A stretch of DNA of 64,000 nucleotides from contig NZ_JAGPWD010000003.1 in the NCBI RefSeq assembly GCF_018119395.1, positions 124,001-188,000 on the forward strand, given 5' to 3'. Below, one piece after another: positions 57,151 through 64,000 of the stretch (its first letter is position 1; each line of letters opens with the position of its first letter). A model generated the notes under the pieces. The model was not told where the DNA came from and ran no database searches. It saw only the letters and a list, made by a program, of their open reading frames with translations. This stretch comes from Massilia sp. ZL223. Lineage in GTDB: Bacteria > Pseudomonadota > Gammaproteobacteria > Burkholderiales > Burkholderiaceae_D. A program made the position numbers and the translations under genes.

Positions 57151-57455
57151 GGCGACTCCTGCGCGTCAATATCGGCGAACGAATCCGGCGGAGTCAGGGC
57201 CAGGTGGGCAGTCTGCGCATGAGTAGGGCGCATGACTGTGATAATTGGTGAGTATATCGGAACTGCGGTGTAAGTTTCCGTATATACAGATTTGTTGCTC
57301 ATATACATCGTTACCGATTGCAAGATGTCATCGCGAAACAACAAGGGCGGGCGAGATAGTTGATTTATGAATGGCGATCATCATGGATCGCAATTTGATT
57401 TCTATCTCAAAGAGCCCATACTGGTAAGCAAGATCAACGCACCCGGAAAAACACC
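57151..57455. other. AT-rich intergenic region (305 bp)
   Basis: No sizeable gene was found. The segment is noticeably AT-rich, with a short dyad CGATC-N6-GATCG at 57376-57391 and a possible promoter TTGATT (57395-57400), 16 bp, CATACT (57417-57422) reading to the 59-codon gene. The left part should hold the promoter for the GGDEF gene. Confidence 0.45.
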
Positions 57456-57635
57456 ATGTCGACCCTGAGCCTCCGCACCACCACCCACGCCACCAGCTTC
57501 GCCCGCGCCGCTGTCGACGCCGTCCGTGGCCTGTTCACCGCCTCGAACGACGTCTGGGCGCTGTACCGCATGAACCACGGCGCCGACTCGGTGTCGCCGG
57601 CCGTCCTGCGCCGCCTGGCCGAGCAGGCCAAGTAA
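57456..57635 (+). CDS. Small hypothetical protein (59 residues)
   Basis: The frame starts ATG TCG ACC CTG and runs 59 codons with the strong G/C third positions of neighbouring genes. The product (MSTLSLRTTTHATSFARA, then VWALYRMNHGADSVSPAVLRRLAEQ) is amphipathic and has the look of the short DUF-type proteins common in this group; no family is certain. A candidate promoter lies at 57395. Codon pattern and promoter are the only evidence. Confidence 0.6.
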   Translation: MSTLSLRTTTHATSFARAAVDAVRGLFTASNDVWALYRMNHGADSVSPAVLRRLAEQAK

Positions 57636-57640
57636 GAAAG

Positions 57641-58552
57641 TCAGCCGAGTCCGAACTGCAGGCGCGCCAGGTCGATGAAGGCGCGCGTCTGCGCCGGCAG
57701 CCAGGCGTGGCTTGAAAACAGCAGATTGACCTCGAGCGGCGCCGGGCGGTGCGCCGCCAGCACTTCCACCAGCCGCCCGGCCTCCAGCTCGGCCTCCACC
57801 AGCAGCAGCGGCGCCTGGATCAGGCCGAATCCCGCCAGCGCCGCATGCACCAGCGACTGGCCGTCGTCGATCACGGCGACCGCACGCCAGGAAGCCGATT
57901 CCGGCACCAGCTCCACCGGCCGCGCACGGCCGGTTTCCGGCAGACGAAACAACACACCTTCATGCCCGGCCAGCTCGGCCGGCTGACGCGGCACGCCCGC
58001 GCGCTCCAGGTAGGCGGGACTGGCGCACACCACCAGCGGCGTCGCCGCCAGCCCGAGCGCACGCACGCTGCTGTCCTTGAGGCGGCCGAAGCGCAGCGCC
58101 AGGTCGTTGCGGTCGCGCACCAGGTCGCTGTGGACGTCGCTGACGTTCAGGCGCAGCTGTACCAGCGGATGGGCGGCGCGGTAGCGCGCCAGCAGCGGCG
58201 CCAGCCAGGGCAGGCAGCCGCCCGGCAGCGACAGCCCCAGCTGCCCCGTCAGTTCGGCGGGCGCCGCCAATTGTTCCTGCATCTGGTCGAGCTGGGCGAT
58301 CAGGGCGTCGTAGGCTTCGAAGGCTTCCTGGCCGCGCCCGGTCGGCGCCATGCTGCGCCTGTCGCGCGCCAGCAGCTGCACGCCGAGTTCCGCTTCCAGC
58401 CGCGCGATGTTCTTGCTCACTCCCGAGGGCGTCAGGCCCAGCAGGCGCGCCGCGCTGGTGATGCCGCCGGTGCGCACGGTCTGCACGAAGCAGCGCTGCT
58501 TGATCAGGTCCTGGGCGCCGGTGTTGACTTTGAGTCCAGATGGTTTCGCCAT
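57641..58552 (-). CDS. LysR-family transcriptional regulator
   Basis: The 303-residue regulator has an N-terminal winged helix (FVQTVRTGGITSAARLLGLT, PSGVSKNIARLEAELG) and a C-terminal effector domain. It is divergent from a cupin gene 77 bp away, the usual arrangement for LysR control. The ATG at 58552 (MAKPSGLKVN) is supported by a GGGAA site; a longer upstream frame would overlap the cupin gene. Confidence 0.9.
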   Translation of the reverse strand: MAKPSGLKVNTGAQDLIKQRCFVQTVRTGGITSAARLLGLTPSGVSKNIARLEAELGVQLLARDRRSMAPTGRGQEAFEAYDALIAQLDQMQEQLAAPAELTGQLGLSLPGGCLPWLAPLLARYRAAHPLVQLRLNVSDVHSDLVRDRNDLALRFGRLKDSSVRALGLAATPLVVCASPAYLERAGVPRQPAELAGHEGVLFRLPETGRARPVELVPESASWRAVAVIDDGQSLVHAALAGFGLIQAPLLLVEAELEAGRLVEVLAAHRPAPLEVNLLFSSHAWLPAQTRAFIDLARLQFGLG

Positions 58553-58628
58553 GTTGTGCCGTTCCCTTTGTGCCGGCGCGCGCGGATAATTCCCGCATTC
58601 CCTACCCACGCAGCGAAAGGAGCAGCCC

Positions 58629-59000
58629 ATGCAAGTCCGCCACGTCGATTCGATCCCGGTGTTCGCACTGCCCGGCATCCGGCACCAGACCCTCGCCTCG
58701 CAGGCGGGCGGTATCCAGGCATTCGAAGTCTGGCAGCAGACGCTCGCGCCGGGCAGCGCGACCCCGCTGCACCGCCACGACTGCGAGGAAGTGGTCGTTT
58801 TTACCGGGGGTGAGGGAATTATGCACCACGCGGGAACCGAGACGCCATGCGCGGCCGGCACGGTGCTGCTGTGCCAGCCCAACGAATTGCATCAGATCGT
58901 GAATACCGGCGGCGAGCCGCTGACCCTCTATGGGATTCTGTCGGGCTCGCCGGTGCCGGTGGTGGATGCCGAGGGCAGGGAGATCCCGCTGCCCTGGTGA
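58629..59000 (+). CDS. Small cupin-domain protein
   Basis: The 123-residue protein is a single double-stranded beta-helix with PLHRHDCEEVVVFTGGEGIM and a later LCQPNELHQIVNTGGEPL, the two cupin motifs. The retained His and Glu could bind a metal. Reaction unknown. It is the likely target of the divergent LysR gene. Confidence 0.85.
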   Translation: MQVRHVDSIPVFALPGIRHQTLASQAGGIQAFEVWQQTLAPGSATPLHRHDCEEVVVFTGGEGIMHHAGTETPCAAGTVLLCQPNELHQIVNTGGEPLTLYGILSGSPVPVVDAEGREIPLPW

Positions 59001-59001
59001 C

Positions 59002-60132
59002 TCAGGCTGTGTAGTTGCGGTGGAAGCGGCGGCCCAGGCGGGTCAGCAGCTCGTAGCCGATGGTGCCGGCCTGGGTAGCGACGGCGTCCACCGGCTGCTG
59101 CTCGCACAGCAGCTCGACCAGCTGGCCCGGCGCCACGCGGGCTTCCGACAGGCCGGTGACGTCGAGGGTGATCGAATCCATCGACACCGTGCCGGCGAAG
59201 GGCACGGCCACGCCGTCCACGAAGGCCTGTGACTGGCCGGTGAGGGCGCGCAGCCAGCCGTCGGCATAGCCGATCGCGATGGTGGCGATGCGGCGCGTGC
59301 CCTGGGCCACGTAGCGCGCGCCGTAGCCGACGACGTCGCCGTCCGCAATGCTGCGCACCTGGACGATGCGCGCCGCCAATGACACCGATTGGCGCAGCGG
59401 ATTGGGCTTGCCCGGATGCGGATTGATGCCGTACAGGGCCGCGCCCGGGCGCAGCAGCTCGTAGTGGTAGGCGCTGCCCAGGAACACGCCCGAGGAATTG
59501 GCCAGGCTGGCCGGCACGCCCGGGAAGCGTTCGCGCACCTGCTCGAAGCGCAGGCGCTGGCGCTCGTTGAGCGGGTGGTCCGGCTCGTCGGCGCAGGCCA
59601 GGTGGCTCATCACCAGCCGGACGTCCAGGCCGGACAGCCAGTCGGGTTCAAGCGACAGCGCTGCCAGGTCGGCGGGCGCCAGGCCCATGCGCGACATGCC
59701 GGTGTCGACCTGGATCGCGGCCGGCAGGCGCCGCCCGAGCTGCCGGGCGCTGGCGCGCCATTCCCGCAGCTGGCCCGGATCGTTCAGCACCGGCACCAGG
59801 TCGTACTGGTAGAAATCGGGCGCGGTGCCGGCGGGCGGGCCGTGCAGCACGTAGATCGTGCAGCCGTCCGGCACCAGCTGGCGCAGGCGCATGCCTTCGG
59901 CCACGTGGGCGGTGAAGAACACCTTGCAGCCTTCCTCGGCCAGGGCCGGGGCCACCTGTTCCATGCCCAGGCCATAGGCGTCGGCCTTCATCACGGCGGC
60001 GCAAGTGGAGGAGGGCGCCTGCGCCGCCAGCAGCCGGTAGTTGGCGCGGATGGCCGCCAGGTCGACCGTCAGGATCGCGCCGGCGCGCGCCAGCTCGCTG
60101 GCGGCGCGCATGGTCGTCGAGTCGCGGTTCAT
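59002..60132 (-). CDS. alr: Alanine racemase
   Basis: The 376-residue PLP enzyme interconverts L- and D-alanine. It shows the PLP lysine in [12 protein letters not shown], the loop [12 protein letters not shown], and the catalytic tyrosine in [11 protein letters not shown]. Its ATG overlaps the dadA stop (ATGA), and the pairing with dadA makes it a catabolic DadX-type enzyme that feeds L-alanine to the dehydrogenase. Confidence 0.92.
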   Translation of the reverse strand: MNRDSTTMRAASELARAGAILTVDLAAIRANYRLLAAQAPSSTCAAVMKADAYGLGMEQVAPALAEEGCKVFFTAHVAEGMRLRQLVPDGCTIYVLHGPPAGTAPDFYQYDLVPVLNDPGQLREWRASARQLGRRLPAAIQVDTGMSRMGLAPADLAALSLEPDWLSGLDVRLVMSHLACADEPDHPLNERQRLRFEQVRERFPGVPASLANSSGVFLGSAYHYELLRPGAALYGINPHPGKPNPLRQSVSLAARIVQVRSIADGDVVGYGARYVAQGTRRIATIAIGYADGWLRALTGQSQAFVDGVAVPFAGTVSMDSITLDVTGLSEARVAPGQLVELLCEQQPVDAVATQAGTIGYELLTRLGRRFHRNYTA

Positions 60133-61421
60133 GCCTGGGCCAGTTCGCCTTGCGGATAGCCGTTCGGGGTGCCGGCGTAGCGGAACACGGCCAGGTCGTC
60201 GGCGCGGATGGCCGGCGACTTGCCGCCCACCAGGTCGGCGATCACGCTGGCCGAACCGCAGGCCATGGTCCAGCCCAGGGTGCCGTGGCCGGTGTTGACG
60301 AACAGGTTGCCCAGCGGGGTCGCGCCCACCACCGGGGTGCTGTCCGGAGTCATCGGGCGCAGGCCGGTCCAGAAGCTGGCCTGGCTGGTGTCGCCGCCGC
60401 CCGGGAACAGGTCGTTGACCACCAGTTCCAGGGTTTCGCGGCGGCGCGGGTTGAGCGCCTTGCTGTAGCCGGCGATTTCGGCCATGCCGCCCACGCGGAT
60501 GCGGTCGTCGAAGCGGGTGACGGCGATCTTGTAGGTCTCGTCGAGGATGGTCGACACCGGGGCGCGGCTGGCGTCCGTGATCGGCACGGTGATCGAATAG
60601 CCCTTGAGCGGATAGACCGGCAGCGGGAACCAGCGCTGCAGCAGCAGGCGCGAGTAGCTGCCCAGCGCCAGCACGTAGCGGTCGGCGCTGAAGGTGCCCT
60701 TGTCGGTGACCACGGCGCTGACCTGGCCGCCGGTCTCGACCAGGCTCCGGATGCTGACGCCGTATTCGAACTGCACGCCCAGGGCGCGCGCCATCTCGGC
60801 CAGCCGGGTCGTGAACATCTGGCAGTCGCCGGTCTCGTCGTTCGGGAGGCGCAGGCCGCCGACCAGCTTTTCGCGTACGTGGGCCAGGGCCGGTTCGGCC
60901 TGGGCCAGCTGTTCGCTGGTGAGCAGCTCATAGGCCACGCCGGCCTGCCTGAGCACTTCGATGTCCTTGCCGGCCGCGTCGAACTGGGCCTGGGTGCGGA
61001 ACAGCTGCAGGGTGCCTTGCTGGCGGCCTTCGTACTCGATGCCGGTTTCCTGGCGCAGCGCGCGCATGCAATCGCGGCTGTACTCGGCCAGGCGGACCAT
61101 GCGCTCCTTGTTGACGGCGTAGCGGTCGGCGGAGCAGTTGCGGTACATCTGCCACATCCAGGACAGCTGGAACAGGCTGCCGTCCGGGCGGATGGCCAGC
61201 GGCGCATGGCGCTGGAACAGCCACTTGGCCGCCTTCAGCGGGATGCCCGGGGCCGCCCAGGGCGAGGCATAGCCGGGCGAGATCTGGCCGGCGTTGGCGA
61301 AACTGGTTTCCAGCGCAGGGCCGGGTTGACGGTCGATGACGGTGACTGCATGACCGGCTTTCGCCAAATAGTACGCGGTGGTGACGCCGACCACGCCGCT
61401 GCCCAGCACGATGACTCGCAT
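60129..61421 (-). CDS. dadA: D-amino acid dehydrogenase small subunit
   Basis: The 430-residue FAD enzyme oxidises D-alanine and other D-amino acids to oxo acids, passing electrons to the respiratory chain. It opens with the FAD motif [20 protein letters not shown] and includes [21 protein letters not shown] and [14 protein letters not shown], all typical of DadA. It is the first gene of the dadA-alr pair, divergent from a Lrp-type regulator. Confidence 0.94.
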   Translation of the reverse strand: MRVIVLGSGVVGVTTAYYLAKAGHAVTVIDRQPGPALETSFANAGQISPGYASPWAAPGIPLKAAKWLFQRHAPLAIRPDGSLFQLSWMWQMYRNCSADRYAVNKERMVRLAEYSRDCMRALRQETGIEYEGRQQGTLQLFRTQAQFDAAGKDIEVLRQAGVAYELLTSEQLAQAEPALAHVREKLVGGLRLPNDETGDCQMFTTRLAEMARALGVQFEYGVSIRSLVETGGQVSAVVTDKGTFSADRYVLALGSYSRLLLQRWFPLPVYPLKGYSITVPITDASRAPVSTILDETYKIAVTRFDDRIRVGGMAEIAGYSKALNPRRRETLELVVNDLFPGGGDTSQASFWTGLRPMTPDSTPVVGATPLGNLFVNTGHGTLGWTMACGSASVIADLVGGKSPAIRADDLAVFRYAGTPNGYPQGELAQA

Positions 61422-61524
61422 AGCTTCCCTCGAAGAAGAGACAAAGATTCAGTAAAGGTTGCCATGGTAGCGCTGGTGCTGCCATAATTGTTTCTGTTAA
61501 TACACTCGTTTTTAGGAAAAAGTC

Positions 61525-62010
61525 ATGCGCGTGCAAAAAGCCTCGAGCCGGGTCCTGGACCGCATCGACCTGCACATCCTGGCCATCCTGCAGCAGGACG
61601 GCCGGATCGTGATGAAGGACCTGGCGGAGCAGGTCGGGCTTTCGCTCACGCCCTGCATCGAGCGCGTCAAGCGCATGGAGCGCGACGGCGTGATCAGCGG
61701 CTACCACGCCCGCGTGAATCCCCAGGCGCTGGGCCTGCAGATCCTGGTCTTCGTCGAGATCACCCTGCACCAGAAATCCGAGAAGGCCTTCGACCGCTTC
61801 AAGCGCGCCATGTTCGCCATTCCCGAGGTGCTGGAATGCCACCTGGTGTCGGGCGACTTCGACTACCTGATCAAGGCGCGCATTCCCGAGATGTCCGAGT
61901 ACCGCCGCCTGCTGGGCGAGATCCTGCACGTGGCCGACGCCGGCCAGTCCAAGAGCTATGTGGTAATGGAAGAGCTGAAGGAAACCCTGGCGCTGTCGAT
62001 CGAGCGCTAG
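61525..62010 (+). CDS. Lrp-family regulator of D-alanine catabolism (DadR/BkdR-like)
   Basis: The 161-residue Lrp protein has VLDRIDLHILAILQQDGRIV, then a helix-turn-helix KDLAEQVGLSLTPCIERVKR and the RAM domain (LECHLVSGDFDYLIKARIP). It is divergent from dadA across 103 bp of relatively AT-rich DNA, the usual setting for Lrp control of dadAX by alanine. An AGGAAA site precedes the ATG. Confidence 0.9.
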   Translation: MRVQKASSRVLDRIDLHILAILQQDGRIVMKDLAEQVGLSLTPCIERVKRMERDGVISGYHARVNPQALGLQILVFVEITLHQKSEKAFDRFKRAMFAIPEVLECHLVSGDFDYLIKARIPEMSEYRRLLGEILHVADAGQSKSYVVMEELKETLALSIER

Positions 62011-62071
62011 GCCGGCGACGGGCCGGCTGCGGTTCGGCTCTATAATAGGATTTTTCCTACCGGGCTCACCT

Positions 62072-64000
62072 ATGCGCGCTCATGAAGGGCACGCCCTGTC
62101 CCTCCGTCACATGCTGATCTTGCTGACGGCGATCGGCTTGCTGCCGCTGGCGCTGCTGGGAGTCTGGGCCATCCACGGGGCCGAGCGCTACCACGAGCAG
62201 GAGCAGGAGCGCCTCATGCTCAACCATGCGCGCGCCCTGTCCAGCGCGGTCGACACGGAGCTGGACGGCACCGTCAACGCGCTGGCCTCGCTGGCGCGCA
62301 GCCCGGAATTCGCCGCCGGCGACCTGCGCGGCTTCCATGAACTGGCGCGCGTCCAGGCCCAGCCGAACTGGCTCGGCGTGATCCTCGCCGACGATCATGG
62401 CGTCGCCCTGCTGCGCACCATGGCGCCCTTCGGCGCGCCGGCGGCGCCGACCGCCGACCCGGACAGCCTGCGCCGCCTGTTCACCCTGCGCCACCCCGTG
62501 GTGGGACGCGTATCGCGCGGAGGCGGCGGCCGTCCGGCCGTCCCGGTGCGCATCGCGGTCGAAGGTCCCGGCCGCAAGCTGTATGCGCTCACCGCCGTGA
62601 TCCGGCCCGACCGCTTCCTCGACGTCATCGCGCGCCAGAAGGTCCCGGCCGATTCCGTCATCTCGGTCATGGACGCCGGCGGGCTGGTGGTGGCCCGCTC
62701 GCGCAACCAGGACAAGACCGTCGGCAAGCCTGCCAGCCAGAGCCTGCAGGCCCTGATGCGCAGCGCCGGTCCCGAGCGCGTGGGCCGCACCGTCACCATC
62801 GAAGGCGCCGACGTGCTCACCGCCTACACCACGTCCTCGCGCTACGGCTGGTCGGTGGCGCTGGGCGCCCCGAACGCCGCGCGCGGCTATGCCTTCATCG
62901 AACGCTTCGCGCTCTACGTGGCGGGCATCCTGGCCAGCTTCGGCGCCTGCATCGGCATCGCTTCCTGGCTGTCCAGCCGCATCGTCGGCACCATCCACGG
63001 CGTCCAGGCCGCCGCCAGCGCGCTGGGCGAAGGGGAAGTCGTCAAGGTGCCGCCTTCACGCATCAAGGAATTCCGCCAGATGGGACAGGCCCTGGAAGCG
63101 GCCGCCGGCCAGCGCGCGGCCCATGAGCGGGAACGCGCGCGCCTGCTGGCCACGCTGGAGCAGGCGCTGGCGCGGCAGGAAGAGGCGCTGGACCAGGCGC
63201 GCAATGCTGGCGAGGCCAAGGACGCCTTCCTGGCCATGCTCGGGCACGAGCTGCGCAATCCGCTCAGCCCGATCCTGGCCGCGCTCGACATGATGGACCT
63301 GCGGCGCGAAACGGCCGCCCAGCGCGAGCGCGCCATCATGCGGCGCCAGGTCGACCATCTGAAGCGCCTGGTCGACGACCTGCTGGACGTGTCGCGCATC
63401 ACCTCCGGCAAGCTGCGCATCGAGCCGCGCCCGCTGAACCTGGCCGAGGTGGTGCGCCACGCGGTGGCCGAGCGCGCCGGCGAACCGGTCGCGCTGGAGG
63501 CGCCGGAGGCGGTCTGGGTCGAGGGCGACGAGACGCGCCTGGCCCAGGTGCTGGGCAACCTGCTGTCCAACGCGGCGCGCTTCGGCAGCAGCGCCACCCG
63601 GGTGAGCCTGCGCGAGGAGGACGGCAAGGCCGTGCTCGCGGTGAGCGACAACGGGGTAGGCATGACGCCGGGCATGCTGGGCCAGGTGTTCGAACCTTTC
63701 TTCCAGGCGCCGCAGCCGCTGGCGCGCCGCACCGGCGGCCTGGGGCTGGGCCTGGCGATCGTGCGCAAGATCGTCGAGCTGCACGGGGGCAGCGTCGCGG
63801 CCCGCAGCGGCGGTCCCGGCCTCGGCAGCCGCTTCGAGATCGTGCTGCCGCTGGGACGCCCGGCGGAGGCGCCGCTTGCGGTGCTGGAGCAGCGGCAGGG
63901 CGCGCGGCGGCGTATCCTGGTGGTGGACGACAACGAGGATGCGGCCGCGCTCACCGCCGCGCTGTTCGAGGACATGGGCCACGAGGTCGAAGTGGCGCAC
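62072..64000 (+). CDS. Hybrid sensor histidine kinase (3' end beyond window)
   Basis: The frame is open to the window end, so about 643 residues are visible. A membrane helix (about residues 14-34), a periplasmic Cache-like sensor, a second helix near 290-310 and a coiled linker lead to the HisKA box FLAMLGHELRNPLSPIL (His near 392), then ATPase boxes NLLSNAARFGS, DNGVGM and GLGLGLAIV. After it, RRRILVVDDNEDAAA starts a receiver domain. The output is cut off, so a downstream HPt or regulator cannot be judged. A TATAAT lies 31 bp before the ATG. Confidence 0.88.
   Translation, partial: MRAHEGHALSLRHMLILLTAIGLLPLALLGVWAIHGAERYHEQEQERLMLNHARALSSAVDTELDGTVNALASLARSPEFAAGDLRGFHELARVQAQPNWLGVILADDHGVALLRTMAPFGAPAAPTADPDSLRRLFTLRHPVVGRVSRGGGGRPAVPVRIAVEGPGRKLYALTAVIRPDRFLDVIARQKVPADSVISVMDAGGLVVARSRNQDKTVGKPASQSLQALMRSAGPERVGRTVTIEGADVLTAYTTSSRYGWSVALGAPNAARGYAFIERFALYVAGILASFGACIGIASWLSSRIVGTIHGVQAAASALGEGEVVKVPPSRIKEFRQMGQALEAAAGQRAAHERERARLLATLEQALARQEEALDQARNAGEAKDAFLAMLGHELRNPLSPILAALDMMDLRRETAAQRERAIMRRQVDHLKRLVDDLLDVSRITSGKLRIEPRPLNLAEVVRHAVAERAGEPVALEAPEAVWVEGDETRLAQVLGNLLSNAARFGSSATRVSLREEDGKAVLAVSDNGVGMTPGMLGQVFEPFFQAPQPLARRTGGLGLGLAIVRKIVELHGGSVAARSGGPGLGSRFEIVLPLGRPAEAPLAVLEQRQGARRRILVVDDNEDAAALTAALFEDMGHEVEVAH

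Noticed and set aside
62011..62029. GCCGGC-rich hairpin after the Lrp-type gene as a terminator
   Set aside because: The stem is short, overlaps GC-rich background and has no T run.

Overview
The window is GC-rich, densely packed DNA with codon use, gene families and operon style typical of a betaproteobacterium. The combination of an exaA-type PQQ alcohol oxidation cluster, a fused indolepyruvate ferredoxin oxidoreductase, Bug/Tct-type citrate uptake and a reductive pyrimidine pathway fits Oxalobacteraceae (Massilia-like) best. That assignment is an inference from gene content; no rRNA or marker gene is present. No tRNA, rRNA, CRISPR array, prophage or intact insertion sequence was seen.

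Region 1 (1-12.6 kb) is a periplasmic alcohol oxidation island. It holds the end of a c-type cytochrome, a quinoprotein-associated binding protein, a YVTN beta-propeller protein, an ExaC-type aldehyde dehydrogenase, a DUF779 protein, a PQQ alcohol dehydrogenase carrying the extra Asp of lanthanide-dependent enzymes, a porin, a NosR/NirI-like flavin/iron-sulfur membrane protein, its likely ApbE flavin transferase and, convergently, an AcoR-type sigma-54 activator. Three near-consensus sigma-54 promoters and a shared 17-bp motif tie the island to that activator.

Region 2 (12.7-28.5 kb) is mixed. It has a CLC channel, a probable glucosylglycerol-phosphate synthase/phosphatase fusion followed by an MscS-type channel (compatible solute synthesis with a release channel), a DUF389 membrane protein, an AraC regulator with an AhpD-like gene, a LysR remnant beside a 9-bp repeat, a binding protein without a signal peptide, malic enzyme (maeB), a PNGase F-like glycosidase, a sorbosone/glucose dehydrogenase-like protein, and a universal stress protein coupled to a phosphofructokinase.

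Region 3 (29.6-41.5 kb) encodes reductive pyrimidine catabolism end to end: TetR and MocR regulators on the minus strand, and on the plus strand an omega-aminotransferase, mmsA, preT, preA, an NCS1 permease, dihydropyrimidinase and a carbamoyl-beta-alanine amidohydrolase. Together they take uracil or thymine to acetyl-CoA or propionyl-CoA.

Region 4 (41.5-46.3 kb) is a citrate uptake module: a CitMHS symporter, a TctD/TctE two-component system and a Bug-type binding protein. Two promoters share the same operator layout (CTGAAAG-N4-CTGAAAG-N11 and a -10 box). Region 5 (46.3-50.4 kb) is a Lrp-type regulator divergent from a fused indolepyruvate oxidoreductase.

Region 6 (50.4-55.5 kb) is copper handling on the minus strand: a lipoprotein, a 17-cysteine four-helix copper protein, a CusF-like protein, a multicopper oxidase, a TolC-type outer-membrane protein, a His-rich small protein and a DUF2946-like small protein resembling known copper-responsive leader ORFs. 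Beside it, on the plus strand, a CueR-like promoter drives a 42-residue Cys/Pro-rich peptide ORF. Region 7 (55.5-64 kb) has a Cache-GGDEF cyclase, a 59-residue small protein, a LysR/cupin pair, alr-dadA with a divergent Lrp regulator, and the start of a hybrid histidine kinase cut by the window end.
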